Shown here piece after piece: positions 50,224-59,117 of a DNA stretch of 64,000 nucleotides. Source of the DNA: Couchioplanes caeruleus (GTDB taxonomy: Bacteria; Actinomycetota; Actinomycetes; Mycobacteriales; Micromonosporaceae); the NCBI RefSeq assembly GCF_003751945.1, contig NZ_RJKL01000001.1, positions 3,038,001-3,102,000 of the forward strand. Reading direction: 5' to 3'. The notes under the pieces are model-generated. The model saw only the letters and a program-made list of their open reading frames with translations, searched no databases and was not told the DNA's origin. The translations under genes were made by a program, and so were the position numbers. Each line of letters starts with the position of its first letter. Position 1 is the first letter of the stretch.

Positions 50224-51402
50224 ATGCCGAATGAGGAGGGTCCAAAGACCATCGGGAGATTGTCGGTGCAGCAGATGTACACGCTCGACCACACGGTTCC
50301 GCAGCAGTCCGCTCCGTCCGAGCCTGCCGCGGATGACCTGGCCGTGCTCGACCAGATGCTGGTCACCCTCGTCGAGTCGCGCGGCTCCGACCTGCACCTG
50401 ACGGTCGGCTCACCCCCGATGATCCGGGTCGACGGCGGGCTGCGCCCGCTCCCCGGATACGGCAAGCTCAACTCGGCCGACACCGCACTGCTGTGCCGCG
50501 CGGGCGTCTCCCCGGCGCAGTGGCAGACCTTCCAGCAGGAGCACGAGCTGGACTTCGCGCACAGCATCGTCGGCGTCTCCCGCTTCCGCGGCAACCTCTA
50601 CATCCAGCGCAACTCCTGCGGCGCCGTCTTCCGCGCCATCCCGCACAAGATCAAGCCGCTGGACGAGCTCGGCATGCCGGAGTCGGTGTCCCGCTTCGCC
50701 CACCTGCCCCGCGGCCTGGTCCTGGTGACCGGCCCGACCGGCTCCGGCAAGACCACCACCCTGGCTTCGGTCCTGGACCTGGCGAACCGCAGCCGGGCGG
50801 CGCACATCATCACCATCGAGGACCCGATCGAGTTCCTGCACCCGCACAAGCGCAGCGTGGTCAACCAGCGCGAGGTCGGCGCGGACACCCACACCTTCGC
50901 CCAGGCGCTCAAGCACGCCCTGCGCCAGGACCCCGACATCATCCTCGTCGGCGAGCTCCGCGACCTCGAGACGACCGCGACGGCCCTCACCGCGGCGGAG
51001 ACCGGCCACCTGGTGCTGGCGACGCTGCACACGCAGAGCGCCACCCAGACCATCGACCGCGTCATCGACATCTTCCCCCCGCACCAGCAGCTCCAGATCC
51101 GAGCCCAGCTCGCCGCCAGCCTCCAGGGCGTCGTCACCCAGGCCCTGGCCCCCCGCGCCGACAACAAGGGCCGCGCGGTGGTCTGCGAGATCCTCACGGC
51201 CACCCCGGCGATCCGCAGCCTCATCCGCGAGGGCAAGTCCCACCAGATCCCCTCGTTCATGCAGGCCGGCGGCAACGACGGAATGCTGGCCTTCGACCAG
51301 CATCTCGCCGAGCGCGTCCGCGAGGGCATCGTGACGGTCGACGCCGCCCTCGAGATCTGCCACTCCGCCGAGGAACTGAAACGCCTGATCGGAAGGGTGT
51401 GA
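50224..51402 (+). CDS. pilT: Type IV pilus retraction ATPase PilT
   Basis: 392 residues. The PilT N-domain (GSDLHLTVGSPPMIRVDGGL) is followed by Walker A TGPTGSGKTTTLASV, Asp box ITIEDPIEFLH, Walker B IILVGELRD, His box ATLHTQSATQTIDR and the AIRSLIREGK motif near the end, all diagnostic for PilT, not PilB. It drives pilus depolymerisation. The ATG at 50224 has a poor ribosome site; ATG 50275 with GGGAG upstream is an alternative start that would shorten the unstructured N-terminus. It lies 85 bp after pilB and 1 bp before pilC. Confidence 0.95.
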   Translation: MPNEEGPKTIGRLSVQQMYTLDHTVPQQSAPSEPAADDLAVLDQMLVTLVESRGSDLHLTVGSPPMIRVDGGLRPLPGYGKLNSADTALLCRAGVSPAQWQTFQQEHELDFAHSIVGVSRFRGNLYIQRNSCGAVFRAIPHKIKPLDELGMPESVSRFAHLPRGLVLVTGPTGSGKTTTLASVLDLANRSRAAHIITIEDPIEFLHPHKRSVVNQREVGADTHTFAQALKHALRQDPDIILVGELRDLETTATALTAAETGHLVLATLHTQSATQTIDRVIDIFPPHQQLQIRAQLAASLQGVVTQALAPRADNKGRAVVCEILTATPAIRSLIREGKSHQIPSFMQAGGNDGMLAFDQHLAERVREGIVTVDAALEICHSAEELKRLIGRV

Positions 51403-51403
51403 C

Positions 51404-52633
51404 ATGCCGGCAACCAAAACCTTCCACTACAACAGCATCGACGCCTCCGGCCACAAGACGAAGGGCACGATCGAGGCGGCCAACGAGGCCGCCGCGACCC
51501 AGATGCTCAAACAGCGTGGCGAGACGCCGCTGGACCTGTCCGAGGCCGGCCAGGGCCTCAACAAGGACATCAAGATCCCCGGTCTCGGCGGCCGGACCAA
51601 GCTCAAGGACCTGGCGGTCTTCGCCCGGCAGTTCGCCACGATGACGGCTTCCGGCATGTCGCTGCTGCGTTCGCTGGCCATCCTGGAGGAGCAGACCTCG
51701 GCGGCCTCGCTGAAGAAGGCGGTCGGCGAGGTCCGCGCCGACGTTTCCGGCGGCGTCTCGCTGTCGACGGCGATGGCGAAGCACGACAAGGTCTTCCCGC
51801 GCCTCATGATCGCCATGGTCCGGGCCGGCGAGGCCGGCGGTATGATCGACCAGGCCCTCGAGCAGGTCGCCGAGAGCATGGAGAAGGACACGGCCCTCCG
51901 CGGCAAGATCAAGGCGGCGCTGACCTATCCCGCCATCGTGCTGTGCTTCACCTTCGTGATGATCGGCGCGGTGCTCAAGTTCATCGTCCCGATCTTCGAG
52001 GACATGTTCAAGAACCTGGGCGGCGAGCTCCCGGGCATCACGCAGTTCCTCGTCGACACCAGCCACAACATGTTCTGGATCGCCCCGACGTTCCTGACCG
52101 TGACGATCGGCGGCGCGGTCCTCTACAAGCGCCAGATCCGCACGAGCGCCGACTTCAGGCTCAAGGTCGACACGCTCAAGCTCCGGTTGCCGGTCTTCGG
52201 CTCGCTCCTCGGCAAGCTGGCGATGAGCCGGTTCTCCCGCAACCTGGGTCTGCTGCTCAACGTGGGCGTGCCGGTGATGCAGGCGCTCACCGTGGTCGGC
52301 GAGACCACCGGCAACGAGATCGTCAACCGGGCCATGCAGGACGTCCAGTCGGCCGTCCGTGACGGCCAGCCGATGTCGTCGGCCCTGCGCCATCACAAGG
52401 TCTTCCCGCAGATGGTCACACAGATGATCGAAGTCGGCGAAGAAAGCGGTCAAATCAGTCAGATGCTCGACAAGGTTGCCGATTTCTATGACAGGGAAGT
52501 CGACAGCGCCGCCGAGTCCCTCGCCGCCTCGATCGAACCGATCATGGTCCTCGTCATGGGAGGTGTGGTCGGCGGAATGGTGATCTGTCTGTACCTACCG
52601 ATGTTCACCATCTACCAGAACATCCAGGGCTGA
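51404..52633 (+). CDS. pilC: Type IV pilus inner membrane platform protein PilC
   Basis: 409 residues with the two-lobe GspF/PilC layout. An N-terminal domain (KTFHYNSIDASGHKTKGTIE) precedes the first F domain (FARQFATMTASGMSLLRSLA) and transmembrane segments near residues 170-190 and 215-235. The second F domain has FSRNLGLLLNVGVPVMQALT, and a final transmembrane helix is near 375-400 (GGVVGGMVICLYLPMFTIY). It couples PilB/PilT rotation to pilin insertion. The start follows pilT by 1 bp. Confidence 0.95.
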   Translation: MPATKTFHYNSIDASGHKTKGTIEAANEAAATQMLKQRGETPLDLSEAGQGLNKDIKIPGLGGRTKLKDLAVFARQFATMTASGMSLLRSLAILEEQTSAASLKKAVGEVRADVSGGVSLSTAMAKHDKVFPRLMIAMVRAGEAGGMIDQALEQVAESMEKDTALRGKIKAALTYPAIVLCFTFVMIGAVLKFIVPIFEDMFKNLGGELPGITQFLVDTSHNMFWIAPTFLTVTIGGAVLYKRQIRTSADFRLKVDTLKLRLPVFGSLLGKLAMSRFSRNLGLLLNVGVPVMQALTVVGETTGNEIVNRAMQDVQSAVRDGQPMSSALRHHKVFPQMVTQMIEVGEESGQISQMLDKVADFYDREVDSAAESLAASIEPIMVLVMGGVVGGMVICLYLPMFTIYQNIQG

Positions 52634-52732
52634 CCTGGAGCAGTACCCGACCGGTCTCCGGTCGACGTCGGGCGCCCGAGCCCGGACAACCCCAACCTCG
52701 CCCACCCTGACGCCACAACGGAGGCACCTCCC

Positions 52733-53206
52733 ATGCAGGACACCATCAGCCGACTGCGCGCCAAGAAGGACGACGAGGGCTTCACCCTCATCGAGCTTCT
52801 CGTCGTCGTGGTCATCATCGGCGTGCTGGTCGCCATCGCCGTGCCGGTCTACCTCAACTACCGCCAGGGCGCCGCCGACAAGTCGGCCCAGTCCGACGTG
52901 CGCGGCGCGATCAGCGCGGTCGAGCAGTACTACACCGAGAACGGCAACAAATACCCCGACGCGGCGGTCGCCGAATCGAACGAGGGCGAGGACGACGCCG
53001 ACGAGACGTACCTCAACCTGGGCGACGGGCGGAAGGTCACGCTGTCGGAGCAGACGGAGCTCGGCTACGTCCCGGTCGGCGACGGATACCTGCTCTGCGC
53101 GCAGAACAAGAACGGCAGCGAGGACACGTGGTACCTGTACGACAGCAGCGCCGGCGGCTCCGTCACGCCCCAAGAGGGCGCCTTCGACTCCGGCACCTGC
53201 GCCTGA
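52733..53206 (+). CDS. pilA: Type IVa major pilin PilA
   Basis: 157 residues. The prepilin cleavage site is EG|FTLIELLVVVVIIGVLVA (Gly16/Phe17), with Glu at +5 and the usual N-methyl-Phe. Mature size ~141 residues. The C-terminal globular domain has two late cysteines (LLCAQN and GTCA), able to form the D-loop disulfide. A GGAGG precedes ATG 52733. Spaced 99 bp from pilC; its own promoter is possible. It polymerises into the pilus after cleavage by the adjacent peptidase. Confidence 0.95.
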   Translation: MQDTISRLRAKKDDEGFTLIELLVVVVIIGVLVAIAVPVYLNYRQGAADKSAQSDVRGAISAVEQYYTENGNKYPDAAVAESNEGEDDADETYLNLGDGRKVTLSEQTELGYVPVGDGYLLCAQNKNGSEDTWYLYDSSAGGSVTPQEGAFDSGTCA

Positions 53207-53276
53207 CGTATCGGGTCGGGTGGCGCCAGCACCGGCGCCACCCCTTCACTCACTGACGAGGCCGAGGAGGACCGCC

Positions 53277-54065
53277 ATGCCCCAGCCCTTGCTGTTCGGC
53301 ATCGTCGCCCTGCTCGGTCTCGTCGTGGGTTCGTTCCTCAACGTCGTGATCCACCGGGTTCCGCGCGGCGAATCCCTGGTGCGGCCTCCGTCTCAGTGCC
53401 CGCACTGCGGCAACGGGGTCCGTGCCCGGCACAACGTCCCGGTGCTCGGCTGGATCATGCTGCGCGGCCGCTGCGCGGACTGCAAGGCACCCGTCAGCGC
53501 CCGGTATCCGCTCGTCGAGGCGGCCACCGGCGCGCTGTTCGTCGCCGTCGCCGCGAAGTTCGGGTGGTCGTGGGAGCTGCCGGCGTACCTCTACCTGGCC
53601 GCGATAGCGATCGCCCTCACCGCGATCGACCTCGACGTGCTGCGGCTGCCCGACGCGATCGTGCTGCCGTCGTACGCCGTCGCCCCGCTGCTGCTGATCC
53701 CGGCGGCGGTCGCCGGCGGAGGCTGGGACACCGTGGTCCGCGGCCTGCTCGCCGCCGCTCTGCTCTACGCGATCTACCGTGCTCTCGCGCTGGTGCCCCG
53801 GGGCATGGGCGGCGGCGACGTCAAGCTCGCGCCGCTGCTCGGCTTCTATCTCGGCTGGCTCGGCTGGAGCTCGGTCGCCGTCGGCGCCTTCGCCGCCTTT
53901 CTGCTCGGCGGCATCGTCGCCACCGTGCTGATGCTGCTGAAGGTCGCCGGGCGCAAGAGCCGCATCCCGTTCGGCCCGTACATGCTCGCCGGCGCCTTCC
54001 TCGCCGTGTTCGCCGCGGCGCCCATCGCCGACTGGTACACCTCCCTGCTCGTCCCCACCCTCTGA
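53277..54065 (+). CDS. pilD: Prepilin peptidase/N-methyltransferase PilD
   Basis: 262 residues, ATG 53277 with GAGGAGG just upstream. The N-terminal methyltransferase part has the Zn-binding cysteine pairs CPHCG and CADCK. The peptidase part carries the two aspartates of the aspartyl peptidase pair, in AIDLDVLRLPD and GGGDVKLAP. About seven hydrophobic segments. It removes the leader of PilA and of the minor pilins and methylates the new N-terminus. Located 70 bp after pilA. Confidence 0.95.
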   Translation: MPQPLLFGIVALLGLVVGSFLNVVIHRVPRGESLVRPPSQCPHCGNGVRARHNVPVLGWIMLRGRCADCKAPVSARYPLVEAATGALFVAVAAKFGWSWELPAYLYLAAIAIALTAIDLDVLRLPDAIVLPSYAVAPLLLIPAAVAGGGWDTVVRGLLAAALLYAIYRALALVPRGMGGGDVKLAPLLGFYLGWLGWSSVAVGAFAAFLLGGIVATVLMLLKVAGRKSRIPFGPYMLAGAFLAVFAAAPIADWYTSLLVPTL

Positions 54066-54084
54066 CCCACCGAGGAAGGAACCG

Positions 54085-55110
54085 ATGGCTGGCGTCACTC
54101 CGATCGGGCTGGACATCGGCTCGTCGTCCATCCGCGCCGTGGAGGTCCGCCGCGCGAAGGACGAGTTCAACCTGACCAACTTCGGTCAGGTCCCGCTGCC
54201 GCCCGGCACCGTGCAGAGCGGCACCGTCGCCGATCCCCTCGCCGTGACCTCGGCCCTCAAGCAGCTCTGGGCGGCGTGCAAGTTCGCCACCAAGAAGGTG
54301 CGGCTCGGCGTCACCAACCCGCAGCTCGTGGTGCGGGAGGCGTCGATCGCCAACCTCCCGGCCAAGGAGATGCGCAGCGCGCTGCCGTTCCAGGTGCGTG
54401 ACATGCTCCCGCTCGCGGTCGAGCGCTCGCTGCTGGACTTCCGGCCGCTCGAGGAGCCCGGTGACAACGCCACCGTCCGCGGCCTGCTCGTCGCCATGCC
54501 CAAGGACGCGGTGATGGACCTCGTCCAGGCGGTCGAACGGGCCGGCCTGCACGTCGTCGACGTCGACCTCGCCTCGTTCGCCCTGCTGCGTGCGGCCTCC
54601 CGCCTGGACGCACAGGTCGAGGCGATCGTCGACATCGGCGCCCAGATCACCAGCGTGATCGTGCACGCCGACGGCGAGCCGCTCATCGTGCGTACCGTGC
54701 CGCGCGGCGGCGTGGAGATCACCGAGAGCATCGCCACCCGCCTGGGCATCCCGGCGCCGGAGGCCGAGGCGCTCAAGTGCCGCTACGGGTTGCACGGCGA
54801 CGAGCGCCCGGACTCCGCCACCGCGGTCAGCGATGCGGTCCGTCCGCTGATCAGCGAGCTGCGGAGCTCGTTCACCTACCTGGCGTCGGGCGAGCGGCAG
54901 AAGCAGGTGACCCGCGTCGCGCTGTGCGGCGGCAGCGCGCTCATGCCCGGGCTGGCCGAGCAGGTCCAGAAGCAGCTCGGCGTCACGGTCGTCTATGCCG
55001 ACAACGCGAGCCGTTTGCGTGACACCCGCAAGGCGAAGCAGCGCGGGTTCGACAGTTTCCTGCCCGCCGCCGCGGTGTCGATCGGCCTCACCCTGGGAGC
55101 GGCAGCCTGA
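54085..55110 (+). CDS. pilM: Type IV pilus assembly protein PilM
   Basis: 341 residues of the actin-like ATPase family. Phosphate 1 motif IGLDIGSSSIRAVEV and a second one EAIVDIGAQITSVIV, with the C-terminal GGSALMPGLAEQVQ. It sits on the cytoplasmic side and binds the N-terminal tail of PilN. Stop overlaps the PilN start by 1 bp (TGATG). Confidence 0.92.
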   Translation: MAGVTPIGLDIGSSSIRAVEVRRAKDEFNLTNFGQVPLPPGTVQSGTVADPLAVTSALKQLWAACKFATKKVRLGVTNPQLVVREASIANLPAKEMRSALPFQVRDMLPLAVERSLLDFRPLEEPGDNATVRGLLVAMPKDAVMDLVQAVERAGLHVVDVDLASFALLRAASRLDAQVEAIVDIGAQITSVIVHADGEPLIVRTVPRGGVEITESIATRLGIPAPEAEALKCRYGLHGDERPDSATAVSDAVRPLISELRSSFTYLASGERQKQVTRVALCGGSALMPGLAEQVQKQLGVTVVYADNASRLRDTRKAKQRGFDSFLPAAAVSIGLTLGAAA

Positions 55111-55880
55111 TGACCACCACCCTGATGCCCGTGGACCCCGCGGTGACCGCCCAGCGGGTCAACCGGGTCCTGACGATCTCGGCCAGCCTGCTGCCGGACG
55201 AGATCGTGGCCAAGCGGCGTAATCGGCGGATCCGGGGCCTGATGATCGCCTTCGTGCTCCTCGTCGCACTGGCCTGCAGCGCCTGGATCGTGCAGGCGAA
55301 GCGCCTGGAGCAGGAGGCCGATCGCGAGGTCACCGCCGCGAACGGTCAGATCGCGGCCCTGCAACGGGAGAAGAACAAGTTCGCGCCGGTGGTGAAGCTG
55401 CGCGACGAGGGCGACCTGCTCAAGAAGCAACTCCAGACAGTGATGGCGAACGACCTGGACTGGTCCGCGCTGTTGCATCTGCTACGGACCACCGGGCCGG
55501 ACGACATCGTCGTCGACGGCATCTCCGGCAGCCTGGCCAAGGAGGGCGACAGCGAAGGGGCCACCACGTCCGGCACGTTGCCGAGCACGAGCAAGTCCGG
55601 TTCGCTCGGCACGGTGACCGTAACGGGGACCGCTCCCGACAAGAAGACCCTCGCTGCCTACGTGGACGCCCTCGCCGAGAAGACCACGGTCGGAAACCCG
55701 TTCGTCACCAGCGTCACTCGGGTCGACACCAAGAGCGACGACGAGACGAGCGGGGAAGAGACGAACGGGGAAGAGACGAGCGACGACGAGACGACGCTGG
55801 TCGAGTTCAGCGTCGACGTGGAGATCACCAAGGCTGCCCTGTGCGGCCGGTTCAGCAGCAAGTCCTGCGGAGGTAAGTGA
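55110..55880 (+). CDS. pilN: PilN-like type IV pilus assembly protein
   Basis: 256 residues. A short cytoplasmic head (TAQRVNRVLTISASLLPDEI) precedes one transmembrane segment (LMIAFVLLVALACSAWIVQA), a coiled-coil (RLEQEADREVTAANGQIAAL) and an extracytoplasmic ferredoxin-like domain. The C-terminal part contains an acidic Asp/Glu/Thr/Ser repeat encoded by near-identical DNA repeats around 55735-55795. PilN bridges PilM and PilO. It overlaps both neighbours by 1 bp. Sequence identity in this family is low; the call rests on layout and position. Confidence 0.85.
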   Translation: MTTTLMPVDPAVTAQRVNRVLTISASLLPDEIVAKRRNRRIRGLMIAFVLLVALACSAWIVQAKRLEQEADREVTAANGQIAALQREKNKFAPVVKLRDEGDLLKKQLQTVMANDLDWSALLHLLRTTGPDDIVVDGISGSLAKEGDSEGATTSGTLPSTSKSGSLGTVTVTGTAPDKKTLAAYVDALAEKTTVGNPFVTSVTRVDTKSDDETSGEETNGEETSDDETTLVEFSVDVEITKAALCGRFSSKSCGGK

Positions 55881-56527
55881 TGCGCACCGGACATGCCGGC
55901 CAACTCTGGATGATCTTCGGGTTCCTGGCCGCGGGTCTGCTCGTCGCCGTGACATATTTCGCGGTCATCATCCCGACCTCGGCCGACACCCAGGCGTTGG
56001 CCGACCAGACCGATAACTTCACGGCACAGACGAGCAAGCTCCGCAAGGACATCACCGCGCTCAAGAAGACGGAGAAGGACAAGAAGAAGCTCGAGGCGAC
56101 CAGGAACGCGTATCGCAAGGCACTGCCGTCGACTTCCGGCATACCGGCCTTCCTGCGCCAGCTTCAGACGCAGAGCCTCAAGGTCGGCGTGGACGTCAAG
56201 TCGCTCACCGTCAGCACGCCGAAGGAGGTCAAGGGACTGGCGAACGTCTGGGACATCGCCATCCAGCTCAAGGCGGACGGCGACAAGGAGAAGCTCGACG
56301 ACCTCCTGGAACTGCTGCAGGCCAGCAACCAGAAGCGTGCGGTACTGATCGAGTCGGCGTCCTTCGAGGCCGCCGAGGAGAAGGAGACGGAGAAGGACGA
56401 GGAGGCGGAGGACAAGGACGAGGACGAGGACGAGGACGAGGAGGAGCCGGATCAGCTCAGCATATCCATCCACGCCTTCGTGGCCCCGCCGGCCGGATCC
56501 GGGATGCCCTCGGTCACGACGGACTGA
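55880..56527 (+). CDS. pilO: PilO-like type IV pilus assembly protein
   Basis: 215 residues from ATG 55880 (GGAGG 8 bp upstream). One transmembrane segment (LWMIFGFLAAGLLVAVTYFA), then a lysine-rich coiled-coil (KLRKDITALKKTEKDKKKLE) and a ferredoxin-like domain. Near the C-terminus lies an Asp/Glu run of ~25 residues (about 56380-56450), unusual for PilO. It partners PilN in the periplasm-like space. The acidic tract may matter for calcium or cell-wall binding; not testable here. Confidence 0.82.
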   Translation: MRTGHAGQLWMIFGFLAAGLLVAVTYFAVIIPTSADTQALADQTDNFTAQTSKLRKDITALKKTEKDKKKLEATRNAYRKALPSTSGIPAFLRQLQTQSLKVGVDVKSLTVSTPKEVKGLANVWDIAIQLKADGDKEKLDDLLELLQASNQKRAVLIESASFEAAEEKETEKDEEAEDKDEDEDEDEEEPDQLSISIHAFVAPPAGSGMPSVTTD

Positions 56528-56530
56528 GCG

Positions 56531-56671
56531 ATGGCGGACGTCGTGCACGGCGAGGACGTCCTCGACTGGCTCTCCGTCGCGGCCGCCGAACGCATCCTCG
56601 ACGAGGCCGGCGGCGACCGGCACCTCCTGGTCGAGGTCGACCCGGCCAGTCCACCGCGCCGAACGGCCTGA
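56531..56671 (+). CDS. Small protein of the pilus operon, unknown
   Basis: 46 residues, ATG 56531, 3 bp after the pilO stop. It reads as two short helices (VLDWLSVAAAERILDEAGG) and an acidic strand (HLLVEVDPASPP). Too short for a domain call; the spacing and composition fit a real operon gene, but it could be a chance frame. Confidence 0.4.
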   Translation: MADVVHGEDVLDWLSVAAAERILDEAGGDRHLLVEVDPASPPRRTA

Positions 56672-56745
56672 TTTCCCCGGAATCCTCAACCCGGGGCGCC
56701 GGCGATCGATAGGAGCGGTGTCAGCTCCATCTCAGTGAGGACAGC

Positions 56746-58452
56746 ATGCCGACCGATCGAGCAGCCGCCGCCACGCCGCCGGGCGATGAGGGAATGTCGC
56801 TGCTGGAAGTGCTGGCGGCAATGTTCGTGATCGGCACGGTGATGGCTTCGATCGCGCCCTTCCTGGTCACCTCCGTGGCCCTGAGCGACCGGCAGCGCGC
56901 CGACCAGTCGGCCATCCAGGTCGCCAACGACGCGATCGAACGGGTCCGTGCGCTCTCCGCGGACTCCCTGGCGATCGGGCGCAGCAAGGCCGAGGTGCAG
57001 CGGCAGTGGAACGAGGCCCCGGAGAAGGTCGGCGAGCTGCTGGAATCCATGGAGCTGACCTGGGATGACTCGCTGTCCGACTTGTCGACGGAAGGGAGGA
57101 AGGCGGCGCTGCCGACCGAACCCATCGAGGTCGAGGTCAACAACGTCGTCTACCGCCAGCAGTGGTACCTCGGACGGTGCTGGCAGAGCAAGGCCGATGC
57201 CACTGCCACGCCGGCACCCAGCGCAACGCCGGCGCCGACCGAGAGCTGCAACAAGACCGTCACCGGTGTGAAGTTCCTGCGCGTCGTCGTCTCGGTGGAC
57301 TGGAAGCACGCCGCGTGTCCGGACCAGTTCTGCCTCTACACCGCGTCCACGCTGATCAGCAACGCCGAGGACCCCACCTTCGACACCGTGCAGCCGCCGC
57401 CCACCGTGAAGACGGTTGTCGACCAGTTCTCGTACGTAGGCGACGTCCTCATGCTTCCGCACCACTTCCAGATCCTCTCGACGGGCGGCCGGCCGGCGCT
57501 CAAGTGGGTGGCTACCGGGCTGCCGACGGGGCTGGCCATCGACGTCGACTCCGGCGCGATCACCGGAACCTTCATGGAGGCCAAGACCTTCACGGTGGAG
57601 GTCAAGGTCACCGACAAGGACAACCGCAGCGACTACGACACCTTCACCTGGACCGTGACGGACAGGCTCACGCTGACCAACCCGGGCAAGCAGACGACCC
57701 CGCTCAACACCAACGTCACGCTCGCCATGGTGGTCGCCGGCGGGAAGGCGCCGCTGACGTGGACCCTGACCGGCCTTCCGGCAGGTTGGACGATCAACTC
57801 GTCCGGTGTCATCTCGGGCCGTTCTCCGGCGGTGACAACGCTGTACAGCGACGTCACCGTGAAGGTGACCGACTCGGGCGGCCAGCCACCCGCAGAGGTC
57901 AGTTTCGACTGGCTCATGGCGCCGCCGTTGAGACTCGCCCAGTTCACCCCGCCGGGAGTGGCGAACGGCACCTCCGTCAACTACGAGTTGGATGATGCCC
58001 TCACGGGTGCTGGAGTAGCACCCCTGACCTGGTCGGCCACCGACCTGCCCGACGGCCTGACGATCAACCCCAGCACCGGCACGGTCACGGGAACGATCCA
58101 GAACGGCACCCGGTATCTGACCACCATCACCGTCACCGACAGGATGGGTCAGCAGCAGACCATCACGGTGGTCGTGTCGGTGAGTACAGGCGGCGGCAAC
58201 GACCTCAGGGTGACCTCCTCCCCCATTCCCAGCAAACCGGTCAATGTCACCATGACCCCGTACTCGGCGTCCGCCGTCCCCGCCGCCGGCCTCACCTGGA
58301 CCGCGACGGGACTGCCCCTCGGGGTGACCATGACGACGGGCGGTGTGGTCAGCGGCAAGCCGGCTGCACGTGGCGTTTACCGCGTGCGACTCACGGCGAA
58401 GAACAAGTCCGGCGAGCTGGCCCACCTCATGTTCGACTGGACCATCACATGA
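56746..58452 (+). CDS. Prepilin-like protein with four Ig-like repeats
   Basis: 568 residues. A prepilin leader with Gly16 and Glu at +5 (DEGMSLLEVLAAMFVIG) opens a PilV/PilW-type hydrophobic helix. After a pilin-like first domain (to ~205) come four repeats of ~85 residues with the He_PIG/Ig-like signature (ALKWVATGLPTGLAI, LTWTLTGLPAGW, LTWSATDLPDGLTI, LTWTATGLPLGVTM), each with G-x-I/V-S/T-G turns. The repeats likely project an adhesive or spacer arm from the pilus tip or cell wall. Fusion of a minor pilin to a multi-repeat arm is notable. It overlaps the next gene by 4 bp. Confidence 0.85.
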   Translation: MPTDRAAAATPPGDEGMSLLEVLAAMFVIGTVMASIAPFLVTSVALSDRQRADQSAIQVANDAIERVRALSADSLAIGRSKAEVQRQWNEAPEKVGELLESMELTWDDSLSDLSTEGRKAALPTEPIEVEVNNVVYRQQWYLGRCWQSKADATATPAPSATPAPTESCNKTVTGVKFLRVVVSVDWKHAACPDQFCLYTASTLISNAEDPTFDTVQPPPTVKTVVDQFSYVGDVLMLPHHFQILSTGGRPALKWVATGLPTGLAIDVDSGAITGTFMEAKTFTVEVKVTDKDNRSDYDTFTWTVTDRLTLTNPGKQTTPLNTNVTLAMVVAGGKAPLTWTLTGLPAGWTINSSGVISGRSPAVTTLYSDVTVKVTDSGGQPPAEVSFDWLMAPPLRLAQFTPPGVANGTSVNYELDDALTGAGVAPLTWSATDLPDGLTINPSTGTVTGTIQNGTRYLTTITVTDRMGQQQTITVVVSVSTGGGNDLRVTSSPIPSKPVNVTMTPYSASAVPAAGLTWTATGLPLGVTMTTGGVVSGKPAARGVYRVRLTAKNKSGELAHLMFDWTIT

Positions 58453-59117
58453 TGCGCCGGGATGGGCGGCCCGCCCGGGACGAGGATGGTTCGTCGCTCG
58501 CCGAGCTCATGATGACGATGATGCTGATGAGCGTGGTGATGGTCATGTTCACCACCGCCATCGTGCACGTCTACCGCTCGATCCAGACGACGGAAAGCCT
58601 GACGGACGCGCAATCCAAGGTCGCCATCGCGTTCCAGCGTTTCGACCGGCAGCTTCGGTACGCCTCATGGATCAGCGACCCCGTCGAGGAGAACGACATC
58701 TGGTACGTGACATTCGCCGGCCTGGAAGGCGAGAAATGTCGGCAGTTGCAGCTGGATCTGCAGCCGCCCGGCGCGGTCGCCACCGATTACAGGGGCGAGC
58801 TCAGGTTCCTCGAGTGGGAACCCGGCTCCCCGCCGGCCCCGGGCGCCCTGGGCAACACGATCGCCTCGGACATCTACACCGCGGAGATCCAGAACAACAC
58901 GAAGAAGCCGTTCGAAAAAACCAAGGTCGACTCCACGCCTTACCCGTCGGCATCCGCGGGCAGCGACTTCAGACCGGACTTCCAGCGGCTACGCATCAAC
59001 TTGGATACCAAGGTGGGAGACAGTACAGCCGGGATCGACGTCACGTACACCGCGGTCAACTCCGCCGACACCAAGGATGACGACGATCACGAGTGCAAGG
59101 AAGGGCAGCCCACGTGA
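58449..59117 (+). CDS. PilW/PilJ-like minor prepilin
   Basis: 222 residues. Class III-like prepilin leader EDG|SSLAELMMTMMLMSVVMVM with Glu at +5, then a globular pilin-like domain (VAIAFQRFDRQLRYASWISD) with one cysteine pair. The ATG at 58449 overlaps the preceding stop (ATGA). A priming minor pilin of the operon. Confidence 0.8.
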   Translation: MMRRDGRPARDEDGSSLAELMMTMMLMSVVMVMFTTAIVHVYRSIQTTESLTDAQSKVAIAFQRFDRQLRYASWISDPVEENDIWYVTFAGLEGEKCRQLQLDLQPPGAVATDYRGELRFLEWEPGSPPAPGALGNTIASDIYTAEIQNNTKKPFEKTKVDSTPYPSASAGSDFRPDFQRLRINLDTKVGDSTAGIDVTYTAVNSADTKDDDDHECKEGQPT

